Positions 7,952 through 17,819 are shown, counted from the first letter of the stretch. The stretch is DNA of 54,815 nucleotides from Elainella sp. Prado103 (GCA_025454395.1 JALOOM010000059.1:1-54815); one strand, 5' to 3'. Numbers and translations are program-made. The notes: generated by a model from the letters alone, not told the origin.

Positions 7952-9715
7952 CTATTCTATTGCTGTATTGAACTGACTCAAACGAGTAAAATGAGATTGT
8001 GGATTTCTCAGCAATGCTAATCGATCGCCATACTCTAGAACTTTGCCCTGTTCCAAGATCAAAATTTGATCTGCTCGTTGCACTGTTTTGATCCGATGAG
8101 CAATGATGATGCCGGTACGCCCAGACAGTAGCCGCTCGGTGGCCCGTTCAATCTGGGTTTCCGTAGTGGGATCGAGCCGGGAAGAAGCTTCGTCCAGAAT
8201 GACTAAGCCAGGATTTTCTAAGAACACACGGGCAAAAGCCAGTAACTGAGCCTGCCCTGCTGATAATCCACTACTATCTGCTCCCAATTGCGTATCTAGT
8301 CCGTGGGGCAGTGATCGCAGCCAGTCTTGTAGCCCCATTTCCTCCAGGATTACTAGAATTTGGCTATCTTGAATGCTAGAGTTGAAAAAAGTCAAATTAT
8401 CCCGCACACTAGCTTGAAAGAGCTGAATATTTTGGGTAACGAATCCAATACGTTGTCGTAACTGCTGTCGATCGGCTTGGGCGATCGATATATCCCCCAC
8501 CTGAATCTCACCGGATTGACAATCATAAAATTGTAGGAGCAGGCGTGCGATCGTACTTTTACCACTGCCAGTATGTCCGAGTAGTCCGAGAATTTGTCCA
8601 GCGGGTAAGTGAAAAGTAAGGTCTTGTAGTATGGGTAATGGATTTTCAGTTTGAGGGTGCTCATGGGTTGGATAGCTAAATCTCACCCGATCGAACCTGA
8701 CTGAAATTGCTCCATCTGGCACAATACGCTGCCCCGTAGCGGTCGTGTAAGCCGGTGTGGCGAGTAGTTCCTGAATACGCTGAATGCTGGCTGCCACCTG
8801 TTGGAGTTCTTCTAACTCTTCTCGAATCCGCTCGATTGGTTGCTGGAGTAAATTCGTGTAATGAAAAATCAGGTAAGCCGTACCAATGGTAATCGCATTT
8901 TGCTGCCAAAGATAAGCGGCAATAGCAAGGGCGATCACATTTCCGAAAGTGAATAAACCGACAGAAATTGCCCATAGAACTGTGCTGGCAAACCGTGCTT
9001 GCTGGTAAATCGGTAACCAGCGCTGCAACATTTGATGGAATTGATGCATCACATAGCTGATGGCTCCATTGGCACGGATATCTTCTCTACCCCCCAAATA
9101 TTCTGTCAAGAACCCAAAAAACTCGGCTGCCATTTGGCGATAGTGCGTCCAAGGCAAAACCGCAAATGATCGCAGGTTGAGCAGGATCGAAACAGCAATC
9201 AGTGAGAAGAGACTCAAGCTTAATCCTGCTCGCCAATCTTCAAGGAATAGAACGAACAGGATGCCAATCAGTAGAAGAGCATTGCCGAGAACATGAATGA
9301 CCAGTTGAGAAAAGAAGCGAGCTAGTATGGTTACATCACCATCGACTCGTTCTAATAGTTCACCCGGTGGATGGAATTGATGAAAAGATAAGTCAAGGCA
9401 CAAGCAATGCTGAACTAAGTCCAGGCGTAAAGCATTGGTGGCGATCCAAGCTACTGTCTCACCCAGATAACTGGTTACCACAGTGAGAATCTGTACCAGA
9501 ATAGCAATTCCACTAAAAAGAAATGTTGCCAGAAAAAGTTTTTGAATGTTTCCGCTGGTTGTGACCGTATCAATAAAGAAACCTAATAGTTGGGGATTAA
9601 GAATCTGTAGCCCAACACTACTGAAAAGCATTACTGCTAGCCAAACTACTTGCTTCCTCTGGGGTTGTAAGTAGGTGGCGAGGAGATTCCGATAAACTTG
9701 GAGCGCAAGAGCCAT
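7952..9715 (-). CDS. ABC exporter half-transporter, canonical Walker B subunit
   Basis: A 587-aa membrane plus ATPase half-transporter. The exporter-type transmembrane domain covers about residues 1-310. The ATPase domain has Walker A GLLGHTGSGKST near 376, a variant signature LSAGQ near 481 and a canonical Walker B LVILDEASSRLD near 501, followed by the switch IIAHR. It retains the catalytic Glu that its downstream partner lacks, while its own signature motif is altered. This is the expected complementary pattern of a heterodimer with one active and one degenerate ATP site. The ATG at 9715 is the only good start; no strong ribosome-binding site is visible. The region between the two genes is very AT-rich. 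Confidence 0.87.
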   Translation of the reverse strand: MALALQVYRNLLATYLQPQRKQVVWLAVMLFSSVGLQILNPQLLGFFIDTVTTSGNIQKLFLATFLFSGIAILVQILTVVTSYLGETVAWIATNALRLDLVQHCLCLDLSFHQFHPPGELLERVDGDVTILARFFSQLVIHVLGNALLLIGILFVLFLEDWRAGLSLSLFSLIAVSILLNLRSFAVLPWTHYRQMAAEFFGFLTEYLGGREDIRANGAISYVMHQFHQMLQRWLPIYQQARFASTVLWAISVGLFTFGNVIALAIAAYLWQQNAITIGTAYLIFHYTNLLQQPIERIREELEELQQVAASIQRIQELLATPAYTTATGQRIVPDGAISVRFDRVRFSYPTHEHPQTENPLPILQDLTFHLPAGQILGLLGHTGSGKSTIARLLLQFYDCQSGEIQVGDISIAQADRQQLRQRIGFVTQNIQLFQASVRDNLTFFNSSIQDSQILVILEEMGLQDWLRSLPHGLDTQLGADSSGLSAGQAQLLAFARVFLENPGLVILDEASSRLDPTTETQIERATERLLSGRTGIIIAHRIKTVQRADQILILEQGKVLEYGDRLALLRNPQSHFTRLSQFNTAIE

Positions 9716-9867
9716 CTGGTTGGAAATCAGGCAATTGAGAATCAGACAAGAGAATTAGGTCTAGCCATTGGTAATAGCAGGCATTGCCAGCATAATCCTG
9801 ACCAAGAAACAATGGAGCCTAGAAATGCCGGTTAGAGGGTTTATTTTGCTGGATTTTTTGCCTTATT

Positions 9868-10248
9868 CTATGGGGTACTAACACTGGAGAGAGCAGGAAT
9901 TTTGGCGATCGTTGCGCTTTTCAAAACGGGCGAAAATTGCTCCCAAGGAATATGACCTTTTTTGCTCGCACCATACTGGTGAGCCAATTCTTGCAGGGCG
10001 GCAGCACAGCCTTCAGGCAGATCGCTCAAGACATAGGTTGGTTTATCTGCGCACATGAGAGCGGCGGCACAGCCATGGTCGCAGACCCACAGACAGTCCA
10101 CGGACTGAAGCTGGATATGATCAGCCTGAACGTCACCCGTGGCTTGTAGCTGTTCCAGCAATTGAGTTCCGTCGGATTTTTCGCCTTCAGGCAGATCTTC
10201 TGAAGAACGGTGGCAGGATTTACAGATCAAAAGAATGGGAGAGGACAT
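9868..10248 (-). CDS. DUF1636 ferredoxin-like metal-binding protein
   Basis: A 126-aa soluble protein of the DUF1636 family, annotated as (2Fe-2S) ferredoxin or metal-binding. It has an N-terminal CKSCH motif near residue 9, then CLWVCDHGC near 52-60 and another Cys shortly after, which could supply the ligands for a cluster. The family is common next to TonB receptors and FecB proteins in cyanobacteria. A role in reductive iron release is plausible but not shown by sequence. The start ATG at 10248 is clear. It lies between fecB and the exporter genes on the same strand. Confidence 0.78.
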   Translation of the reverse strand: MSSPILLICKSCHRSSEDLPEGEKSDGTQLLEQLQATGDVQADHIQLQSVDCLWVCDHGCAAALMCADKPTYVLSDLPEGCAAALQELAHQYGASKKGHIPWEQFSPVLKSATIAKIPALSSVSTP

Positions 10249-10383
10249 AGGGAAGTCTTAGAATAGAGTTATGAATCTAGTAGAAATAACTTGAGCAGGC
10301 AAGCGGCTTAAGCTCCTAGTTGCCGCCATCAGATTCTCCAAAGTGCTCCACTGATTTAGACCAGTTGCCCTAGCGATTGATGA

Positions 10384-11358
10384 TCATGAGTCAACTAGAT
10401 ATTTAAACAGGTCGTCGATAATTCGGTTAGCCGCGATCGGGCCACTGCCGATCCAATAGCTGGGAACAGAGTAAACTCGCTTTTGCTGCACAGCCGATAA
10501 ACTGCTCCAAAGAGGAGTGGATTGAAGTTGTTCAAGCTGTCTTTGGGCAGTTTGTGCCGTTTCTCGCATATTTTCACCAATCCATACAAAGATAACATCT
10601 CCGTCTACCCAATCTAATCGTTCCTTGCTAATGGCAGTCTGAATAGGATTATTGAACTGTTGCTGAGCCTCGATCGCAGATAGGTTTTGGGCAGGCGGGC
10701 GTGGCAGCCCTGCATCCTGTAAAACTACGCCACAGAAAGACTCTCTAAAATAAGGATAAATACTCACCGGGTCGATCCGAATCACAGAAACCTCCGGCAA
10801 ATTTTGATCAATCCTGGCTTTAAATTGCTCTAACCGCTGATAGTATCGATCGATAACCTGTTGGGAGATTTCATCTTTGCCTAAGACGGCTGCAAAATTC
10901 TGAAATGCCTCTTTCCATTGGCCGCTGTACCCAAACTCAAATAATACAACTGGTGCAATACGAGCGACCTGAGCGTAAATAGCTTGATGGAAATCAAGCC
11001 CCAGGATCAGATCCGGCTTAAGTTGGAGAATTTTCTCTAGATTGGGTGCCCCAGCCGTACCAACATTATTGATATGAATAGCCTGGTCGGTGATCAGATG
11101 TTGATCAAGTTGATTGAGCACAGCCCCGATCGGTTGAATCTCCAGCGATAGAAGGTATTCTAGCGTTACGCCATCTAAGGTGACAACGCGTTGAGGATGT
11201 TGCGGGATACAGGAAGTACCGCCAGCATGATGGACAATACGGCAATCGCTAGGAGTAATTGAGAGTTGCTCAGGGCGATGCTGACAAGCCGGAATCCAAA
11301 GGAGGATGAGAATAAAACCGATCAAGAATTGGATAATATAAATGCGGTGTTTCACCAT
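10384..11358 (-). CDS. FecB-like ferric siderophore-binding lipoprotein
   Basis: A 324-aa periplasmic substrate-binding protein for ferric siderophore import. From the ATG at 11358 the protein starts MVKHRIYIIQFLIGF, with a hydrophobic signal and a cysteine after WIPAC that suggests a lipoprotein. The body has the helical-backbone binding fold: RVVTLDGVTLEYLL, then KPDLILGLDFH, and near the end VIFVWIGENMRE and YSVPSYWIGSGPIAA. A TTG start 66 bp upstream would overlap the receptor stop codon and put a non-signal leader ahead of the hydrophobic segment, so I reject it. It lies 62 bp downstream of its TonB receptor gene. Confidence 0.85.
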   Translation of the reverse strand: MVKHRIYIIQFLIGFILILLWIPACQHRPEQLSITPSDCRIVHHAGGTSCIPQHPQRVVTLDGVTLEYLLSLEIQPIGAVLNQLDQHLITDQAIHINNVGTAGAPNLEKILQLKPDLILGLDFHQAIYAQVARIAPVVLFEFGYSGQWKEAFQNFAAVLGKDEISQQVIDRYYQRLEQFKARIDQNLPEVSVIRIDPVSIYPYFRESFCGVVLQDAGLPRPPAQNLSAIEAQQQFNNPIQTAISKERLDWVDGDVIFVWIGENMRETAQTAQRQLEQLQSTPLWSSLSAVQQKRVYSVPSYWIGSGPIAANRIIDDLFKYLVDS

Positions 11359-11420
11359 AAAATGATAATCCAGGCTGATAATCCATCCTATAACTTGATC
11401 GGGATATGGGTTAAACGATC

Positions 11421-14012
11421 TCAAAACGTAACTGAAACGGATCCGACTACAGATAAGGGAGCACCTGGATAGATTGCTTCTCGGAATCCGCCTGATGCCT
11501 CAATGTAGTCAATATCAAATAAGTTTTGGATGTTGAGTCCGACTCTCCAGTTGTCGCGTTGATAAAAGAGTGCCGCATCCGTCCGCCAATACTCTGGAAC
11601 TCGAAAGGTATCGCCAGTATCTCCCTGCCGTTCCCCTATATGAAATAATCCCAAGCCGAATCCTAGCCCTTGCAAACTCCCAGTCTGGATTTCATAGGTT
11701 GTCCATAGGCTGGCAGTGGTGTATGGAACATTGGCGAGACGATTGCCAGTGGGCAAGAACTCGTCGCTGCTTTCCGTAATTTCCGTATCGTTTAAGCCTA
11801 AAGAGGCGATGATGTTCCAACCAGACAGAATCTCTCCCGATACATCTAGTTCGATCCCCTGGCTTCTGACTTCACCTGCGGCGATCGAGAAATCGGGATT
11901 CTCTGGATCAACCGTCGCTACATTCGTTTTGGTCAAATGATAGGCAGCTAAATTGGTAGTCAACCTACCGTCAAAAAATTCTCCTCGTATCCCTGCTTCG
12001 TACTGAGTTCCCCGTTCCGGTTCCAAAAAGGAATCATCAGCCGCAATACCAAAAATGTTAGGGGCAAAAGAACGGCTATAGCTTGCATACAGCGAAAGTT
12101 CCTCGATCGGCTGATAGACGATCCCCAGTCTGGGGCTGAAGGCGCTATCATTTTGCTCAGAAGTATTACCCAAATTGCCGCTGTCTTGATCGACTAGATC
12201 AAATCTTCCCCCAGCAACCAGAATCAGATTATCCAGGAACTGGATCTGGTTTTGAAGATAAATGCCCAGGGAGCGAGTCAGACGATAATTATCGCGCGCC
12301 AATAAGGTGAGGTCATCCAAGTCGGGTTGGGCAGCCTCAACCGTGGATCCAAAAATATTGGTGAAAAAGCCCGGATCCCCTGGTAGCCGCCGCTGACTGC
12401 CTGCCGACCAGATCGAACCTAAATCAAACCCAAACAAGAGCCGATGCTCGATCGCACCCGTGGCAAACGCTCCTTCGATATTCGTTTGTAGCTCGTAGGA
12501 TTCAAAAAAATCATCGTTGGAGCGCCAGCGACGATCGAGTTGTCCAGAATCGTCAATCGTCCAACTCGTCAACCTGAAATCAAAACTGTCGGCGGCGATG
12601 TAGCTAAATCCGTTTCGCAGTCGCCAATTTTCATTCAACCGATGCTCTAGTTGATATCCTGCCCGAACACTCTCGGTTCGCACCAAAGCAGTATCGTTCT
12701 GAAACCGCCGCTCATAGGGAATATCAGCCACTCCTGTGCCGATCGCCACCAATCCATCATCATAGGGACGGGCATCACTCAGATATTCCACTTCAAACAG
12801 TACAGAAGTATTGTCGGAAATATTCCATTGCAGGGTAGGAGCGGCAAAGAAGCGTTCTACATTTTGTTGGTAATCCCGAAACCCATCGTAGCCTTCGTAG
12901 GCTAAATTTAACCGATAGAGTAAGGTGTCATCTGGAGTCAGCGGCCCGGAAAAATCCAGGGTGGGGCGGATAAACGCGAAACTACCTGCTGCTAACTCGG
13001 CGGTATAGGTGGGTGTAGAGAGTGGGCGTTCCGTCACCAAGTTGATCGCGCCACCGGGCTCCAACGCACCGTAAAGGACTGAAGCGGGCCCCTTGAGCAC
13101 TTCAATCTGTTCCAGATTCGCTGTTTCTCTCACTGCAAACTGATCTTCACGAAACCCGTTGCGCAGGAAAACATCGGTGGAAAAGCCACGAATGGTGACC
13201 CGATCGATCGATCCAGCAAAACTGTCATCTGCGGCAATTCCGCTCACATTCTGCAAAACATCGCTAATTTGCCCTACCTGCTGATCTTGCCACACCTGCT
13301 GAGGCACCACTTGAATGGACTGGGGAATATCGCGTAGCGGGGTATCTGTTCGAGTCGCGGTAGTGGCATCTGAGCGTGAGTAGCCGCGCTCTTGTTCCCC
13401 AGTCACCACAACTTGCAGCGAATCTACATCGGTAGCGGCTCCGGACGCTCCCGGAATCACGCTGAGAATCACGCTTTGGTTTTCGATCGCGATCTCAGCG
13501 GTTGGGGCAGCTTCGGTGCCCGTGATCGCCACCCGCACCCGATTGCCTGGCAGGTTGGTCACTGCAACGAGGGCTATTTGCTCGATCGGGTTAGTGGCTT
13601 GAAACGCATCGTCTGTTGGTAAGGACAACAGCGTATTGGGAAGATCGGCAATCAAAGCATTGCCCACCGTTGAGAATGGTACAGATGGCAATGGTTGATC
13701 GGTTTGTAAAATAATTTCCAGTCCAGTTTCAGTTGGATTCACTTCAACCCCCGTAATCTCGATCGGGGTCGTTTGAGCTTGATCCTGGCTGAAAACCGGC
13801 TCTGTTGGCGCGGGAGATTCTAGATTGGCATTTGGATTGGCATTTGGATTGGCATTCGGATCGGTATTGGAATCAGAATTAAGTCTAGAATCGCGTTCAG
13901 ACTGACTCCCAGAATTCGCCCAGACTGCTGTATGCGACGGCAGCAGCAGTGACGACAAAAGCAACGCAATCAGTAAACGAAAGGAACCAGGAAAAGAGAT
14001 GAACTGTTTCAC
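11421..14012 (-). CDS. TonB-dependent siderophore receptor with AMIN domain (first copy)
   Basis: An outer-membrane receptor of about 864 aa if started at the GTG at 14012. That start yields a standard signal peptide (FRLLIALLLSSLLLPSHT). An ATG at 14087 is also in frame, but it would begin one base after a Fur-like operator and add a non-signal leader. After the signal come a low-complexity NPNA repeat, an AMIN domain (about 80-186), a TonB box (LQVVVTGE), the plug (from RDIPQSIQVVPQQVW near 225) and a 22-strand-type barrel ending in phenylalanine (SVSVTF). AMIN-fused receptors are typical of cyanobacteria. The ligand is a ferric siderophore, identity unknown. Confidence 0.87.
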   Translation of the reverse strand: MKQFISFPGSFRLLIALLLSSLLLPSHTAVWANSGSQSERDSRLNSDSNTDPNANPNANPNANLESPAPTEPVFSQDQAQTTPIEITGVEVNPTETGLEIILQTDQPLPSVPFSTVGNALIADLPNTLLSLPTDDAFQATNPIEQIALVAVTNLPGNRVRVAITGTEAAPTAEIAIENQSVILSVIPGASGAATDVDSLQVVVTGEQERGYSRSDATTATRTDTPLRDIPQSIQVVPQQVWQDQQVGQISDVLQNVSGIAADDSFAGSIDRVTIRGFSTDVFLRNGFREDQFAVRETANLEQIEVLKGPASVLYGALEPGGAINLVTERPLSTPTYTAELAAGSFAFIRPTLDFSGPLTPDDTLLYRLNLAYEGYDGFRDYQQNVERFFAAPTLQWNISDNTSVLFEVEYLSDARPYDDGLVAIGTGVADIPYERRFQNDTALVRTESVRAGYQLEHRLNENWRLRNGFSYIAADSFDFRLTSWTIDDSGQLDRRWRSNDDFFESYELQTNIEGAFATGAIEHRLLFGFDLGSIWSAGSQRRLPGDPGFFTNIFGSTVEAAQPDLDDLTLLARDNYRLTRSLGIYLQNQIQFLDNLILVAGGRFDLVDQDSGNLGNTSEQNDSAFSPRLGIVYQPIEELSLYASYSRSFAPNIFGIAADDSFLEPERGTQYEAGIRGEFFDGRLTTNLAAYHLTKTNVATVDPENPDFSIAAGEVRSQGIELDVSGEILSGWNIIASLGLNDTEITESSDEFLPTGNRLANVPYTTASLWTTYEIQTGSLQGLGFGLGLFHIGERQGDTGDTFRVPEYWRTDAALFYQRDNWRVGLNIQNLFDIDYIEASGGFREAIYPGAPLSVVGSVSVTF
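13823..13870. repeat. 12-bp in-frame repeat near the receptor N-terminus
   Basis: Three near-perfect 12-bp units GATTGGCATTTG and one diverged unit encode repeated NPNA tetrapeptides in the mature N-terminal region of the receptor, before the AMIN domain. Confidence 0.85.
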
Positions 14013-14088
14013 AGGATTGAATTCCACTCGGCACACCAAAATCACAGAACGATCGGCCAACCTGGAGAAGTCGTGATCGCCAAACATT

Positions 14089-14103
14089 TAAGAATATTTC
14101 TCA
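14089..14103 (-). promoter_or_regulatory. Candidate Fur box upstream of the first TonB receptor
   Basis: Read on the minus strand the site is TGAGAAATATTCTTA. It matches the Fur 7-1-7 consensus TGATAATNATTATCA at 10 of 14 positions. It lies 76 nt upstream of the GTG start at 14012, a distance similar to equivalent sites before the other receptor and the first AraC gene. It could also be an AraC-regulator operator. Confidence 0.5.
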
Positions 14104-14148
14104 ATTAGCTTAGCGAAGTTAGGCGAGCGTTCAGCAGCAAAAAGCGGA

Positions 14149-15186
14149 CTAGGCGGAATTTTTTTGCGGGCTAAGCGGAATTTTTTGACGAGATTGAGCC
14201 TGCTGAGACCGACGGTAAACGCTGGGGTTGCAGCCAAATTGCTTGCGAAAAGCGGCAGTGAAATAGCTGCGATCGGCAAACCCTACCCGCTGAGCGACTT
14301 CGGCAATATTCAGATCTTCGGTTTCGAGGATCTGTCGAGCCTGTTCTAATCGGCAGCGATGCAGGTAGCCAAACGTAGTCGTGCCAAACACCTGTCGAAA
14401 GCCCCGCTTCAACGTACAGTCGTTAAGCCCAACTTGTCGGGCCAGTTCTAACAGTGAAGGGGGACGATCGATCCGTTGTAGCAGCAGATTTTTAGCACAG
14501 TGGATGCGCTCAATATCCTCGGCTTTGAGGGTAGGAGAATTGCTTTTGGGAGTGGGTTGAGTGATTTGTTCAATCAACAAAGCCATCAATTCCCAAATTT
14601 TGCTTTCCAGGTAGAGCTTTTGGATCAAGCCTTGATAGGGGCAATGCAGGATTTGTTGAGCTACCATCTGGAGCGGTGCAGGTGTGATTCCTGACCAATG
14701 CTGGTATTCTCGCTCTGGAAATTCCACCAATTGTTGGATGATCGACGATGATGTATCTTTTGCTTCACCAATCAATTGACAAAACAATTCAGGCTCAATA
14801 TGCACATTCACCTCAATGATGGGTTGGCTCGCTGAAATCTCCCAGCGTTCAAGTGGAGCCATCCCAGCACTACAGAGCAAATACTGTCCGGCTTCAACCG
14901 ACTGGTGCTGATCCCGACATTGCCCAGAAATGAGCAGCGTATATTCCAAAGGATGGGGACGATCGGGCAAGTGCAAGATCAGATCATCCCGGAGCTGATA
15001 GCGACCCATGGTTAACTCTAACCCTTCCCGGAGCTGGATCGATCGATGTTCTCCCTGACCAAGCTGAGATGGATATTGCGAGGTAATATCCTCCGATGCA
15101 GGATCGGGCGATGCAGAATCGGATTGGTGGGAAGCCATTTCGTTCAATAGCGCCCAGTAGTCAGTTTGGGTCAGGGTAATTGGCAT
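14149..15186 (-). CDS. PchR-type AraC-family transcriptional regulator (first copy)
   Basis: A 345-aa regulator. The C-terminal AraC DNA-binding domain (about residues 235-330) has two helix-turn-helix units: LLELARQVGLNDCTLKRGF, then IAEVAQRVGFADRSYFTAAF ending FGCNPSVYRR. The N-terminal part (RSIQLREGLELTMGRYQ) matches the sensor half of siderophore-responsive PchR-like regulators. In this family ferric siderophore usually turns on the adjacent receptor genes. It lies directly upstream of the first TonB receptor and downstream of the MFS gene, all on the minus strand. The ATG at 15186 is the natural start. A paralogue of identical length occurs at 20529-21566. Confidence 0.87.
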   Translation of the reverse strand: MPITLTQTDYWALLNEMASHQSDSASPDPASEDITSQYPSQLGQGEHRSIQLREGLELTMGRYQLRDDLILHLPDRPHPLEYTLLISGQCRDQHQSVEAGQYLLCSAGMAPLERWEISASQPIIEVNVHIEPELFCQLIGEAKDTSSSIIQQLVEFPEREYQHWSGITPAPLQMVAQQILHCPYQGLIQKLYLESKIWELMALLIEQITQPTPKSNSPTLKAEDIERIHCAKNLLLQRIDRPPSLLELARQVGLNDCTLKRGFRQVFGTTTFGYLHRCRLEQARQILETEDLNIAEVAQRVGFADRSYFTAAFRKQFGCNPSVYRRSQQAQSRQKIPLSPQKNSA

Positions 15187-15255
15187 GACAGTCTGGCAAA
15201 TTGGCTAACACTCAGGCGAATTGCAGGTAATGGATAGCAGTCAATCTCTAGCTAA

Positions 15256-15270
15256 TGAAAATCTATCTCA
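15256..15270 (-). promoter_or_regulatory. Candidate Fur box upstream of the first AraC regulator
   Basis: The minus-strand sequence TGAGATAGATTTTCA matches 10 of 14 positions of the Fur 7-1-7 consensus and is 69 nt upstream of the start codon. It shares an AATTGAGA left half with the sites before the two receptor genes. Confidence 0.45.
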
Positions 15271-15369
15271 ATTATTAAAGCATGATTCAGCTTAATTGGC
15301 AGTCCAGTCCGTTTGATTGCCATGATTGCTCTGGCTAGCCTGAATTGGGAATGCCGATCAGGTGGCGGA

Positions 15370-16692
15370 TCAAGGAATTGAGCCATCTTCCAATTGTTGC
15401 AGTAACGGCAACCAGCATCCCAAAATTCCAACTGCGCACATGCTGATCGCGCAACAGACATATAAAATGGCCGTGCCTGCTCCCGCTCCGGTGCCAAAAA
15501 TAGGCTGTAAAACCTGGATGGCAGGGCGATTGGAGAGCATAGCAGGTTCAAAAAATCGATCGGCTAACCAACCCGCGCAGCCGATCGCCCCTGCCGAAAC
15601 GATCTGCAACAGGAGTGAATTGGCCGCGAACACTCGTCCTTGCCGCTCTGGAGCCACTTGCTGCATCCAGAGTGCTGTTTCAGAACTGCTTAAAAGTGGA
15701 AAATGCAATGATGAGGAGAATTGGGCGGGTAGCCAAATCGCCGGAGCCTGCCCCAGTCCGAAGCAAGTTTTACTCAACCCTGCGCCGATCATCCCCCAGA
15801 GCAGTCCCCTGGTTCGCTGTTGAAATCCTCCCCAAGCGCTCAGCCCGATCGCCCCAATTACGCCCCCGATTCCGGCGGCAATACTGGTGCTGGCTAAAAT
15901 TTGGGCATTACCATTACTGCGAGCCAAAATCATCGGATCGTAGATCGCTTCGCCTAAATCATGGGCAAACCAAAACAGAAGCGTAATCAGCAGTAGCCCT
16001 CGCAAGCCGGGCTGCATCCAGCAATAATGCAACCCACCGATCGTCTGTTGCCAAGTGAGATGCAATATGCTCCGCCACTGGATAGACGCGGTCAAATCCG
16101 ATTGGTAGAAAACTGGGAATTTAACTGAGAATAATGTGGTGATGGCAACGCCAAAGGTTGCGATATCAATCCAGAGAATTCCAGTCAGCCCAATTGTAGT
16201 ATATAAACTGCCCGCAAGTGCAGGGGCAAGAATTGCCGATCCGTAATGGATAGCCGATTCCATGCTGCTGGTACGGGTATATTGCGATGCAGGTACCATC
16301 AACGTAACGGATGTCGAATAGGCCAGGGCCTGAATTTGTCCGAAGCCACTGTTGATAGCGTTGAGGATATAGAGGTGCCAAGTCTCCAGGTGAGCAGTCA
16401 CATACAAAACCAGAATAATTGCTGTCGATAAAGCAGCTACGGCATCACTCAGGCAAATCAGGGGTTGGCGAGGATAGCGATCGACAATCACACCTGCAAA
16501 CGGCGTAATGATCACCCTGGAAATTTGACCGAATAGACCGATCGAAGTTAGGGCTGCAACTGAGTGAGTCACTTCCCAAACCCAGAGCGTCAGGACAAAC
16601 TCAGTCATGTAGCTGCCAATCGTAGAAACAAGCTGTCCGCACCAAATAATTGTAAATATTCGCATGAAAGTTGTATTCTCAAACAGGTTCAC
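15370..16692 (-). CDS. MFS transporter, probable siderophore-related permease
   Basis: A 440-aa major facilitator protein of the 12-helix EntS/MFS_3-like type. The N-terminus (FTIIWCGQLVSTIGSYMTEF) and the helix 2-3 loop (GVIVDRYPRQPLICLSD) are typical. The GTG start at 16690-16692 overlaps the stop codon of the upstream fecB-like gene by four bases, which suggests translational coupling; an internal ATG ten codons later (MRIFTI) is an alternative. Members of this type next to siderophore genes export the siderophore or release it from the cytoplasm. Direction and substrate are inferred from context only. Confidence 0.83.
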   Translation of the reverse strand: MNLFENTTFMRIFTIIWCGQLVSTIGSYMTEFVLTLWVWEVTHSVAALTSIGLFGQISRVIITPFAGVIVDRYPRQPLICLSDAVAALSTAIILVLYVTAHLETWHLYILNAINSGFGQIQALAYSTSVTLMVPASQYTRTSSMESAIHYGSAILAPALAGSLYTTIGLTGILWIDIATFGVAITTLFSVKFPVFYQSDLTASIQWRSILHLTWQQTIGGLHYCWMQPGLRGLLLITLLFWFAHDLGEAIYDPMILARSNGNAQILASTSIAAGIGGVIGAIGLSAWGGFQQRTRGLLWGMIGAGLSKTCFGLGQAPAIWLPAQFSSSLHFPLLSSSETALWMQQVAPERQGRVFAANSLLLQIVSAGAIGCAGWLADRFFEPAMLSNRPAIQVLQPIFGTGAGAGTAILYVCCAISMCAVGILGCWLPLLQQLEDGSIP

Positions 16693-17780
16693 CCCGAAGG
16701 CTTCGTCCTCTCAGGATGGACGAGCGGCAATAGCATTTCCGGTAATCTACTGAGTAGCAATCGATCGGTGATTGCCCCCCGCGTAATGCTTCCCCAAAGC
16801 TGATAATCAACGAAAAAAATGCGATCGGCTTGGGCAGCCGGTAACGTGGCTAGCAATGGGATCCGGTGCCAAGCTGCTTGCAGCCGATCCTCTACCCCAT
16901 AAAGCGTGGCATGATCCCAACCAATCACAATCACAATATCCGCCTCCAAGCTGGGCAGAATTTCCAAGGAGACGGGCTGCCAGCGGGCGGCTGACCCGAT
17001 CGCTGCTTGAGGCAACACCAGCTCAAATCCGAGTTGTTCTAACAGATACCCTACTGTGCTGTCTGCGGCAACTTCCACATTGGTCATCATAGGGTTGATG
17101 GAGAGCACCAACACTTGGGGGTAGGTGGCTACGACAGGAGCCAGGATTTTTCGAGTGGCTGCCAACTGCCCAGCGGCATCGGTCAGTATCTGCTGGGCAA
17201 TGGCTTTTCGTCCTAATGCTTGCCCAATCTGCTCAATATTGTTGCTCCAATGTTGGCTGCCCTGTTTCTCATCCGTAAAGAGGAGTGTAGGAGCAATCCG
17301 ACTCAGCAAGGGATATTGCGCTTTAGACAGCCATTCTTCTCCCAAAATTAGGTCAGGCTGAAGCCGGATTAATTTTTCCAGCGAGGGGGTTTTGCGATCC
17401 CCCAAATTGATGGGCTGAGTGGTGACATAAGTTCCTAAATAGGGAATTTGCCCTTGAGGATCGTCAAACCGATCCAAATCGAGCGCAATCGTCTCCGCAT
17501 AGGCGATCGGCTGCTCTCCTAACGCCAAGACCTGATCCAAAATGTGAGGACTCAAAACAGCGATCCGCTGCGGTGAACCACAGATGTTCGTGGTTCCCAG
17601 TGCATGGTCAACCCTGCGGCAATCTGCTAGATGTGGAGAAGAGGTCGGAACAATCGAGCTAGACTGCGGGAAGAACGGTTGGCAAGCGCTCATTCCCATG
17701 CCGATCAGAAAGCCCAGAAGCCAGGATCGTCTCCTGTCTCGAGCGAGAACCCAGCTTAAAGTTTGACGAAAAATCTGCAT
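16689..17780 (-). CDS. FecB-like ferric siderophore-binding lipoprotein (second copy)
   Basis: A 363-aa periplasmic binding protein. From the ATG at 17780 the product starts MQIFRQTLSW and has a basic region (RDRRR), a hydrophobic segment and the lipobox GMSAC, so it is probably a lipoprotein. The binding fold is seen in RIAVLSPHILDQVLALGEQ, LQPDLILGEEWL and ADIVIVIGWDH. A TTG nine codons upstream is possible but adds nothing recognisable. It lies 39 bp downstream of the second TonB receptor and overlaps the MFS gene, so receptor, binding protein and MFS transporter form a unit. Confidence 0.87.
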   Translation of the reverse strand: MQIFRQTLSWVLARDRRRSWLLGFLIGMGMSACQPFFPQSSSIVPTSSPHLADCRRVDHALGTTNICGSPQRIAVLSPHILDQVLALGEQPIAYAETIALDLDRFDDPQGQIPYLGTYVTTQPINLGDRKTPSLEKLIRLQPDLILGEEWLSKAQYPLLSRIAPTLLFTDEKQGSQHWSNNIEQIGQALGRKAIAQQILTDAAGQLAATRKILAPVVATYPQVLVLSINPMMTNVEVAADSTVGYLLEQLGFELVLPQAAIGSAARWQPVSLEILPSLEADIVIVIGWDHATLYGVEDRLQAAWHRIPLLATLPAAQADRIFFVDYQLWGSITRGAITDRLLLSRLPEMLLPLVHPERTKPSG

Positions 17781-17819
17781 GCGGTGTGATCTATCTGACA
17801 ACGCCAATACTAATATCTG

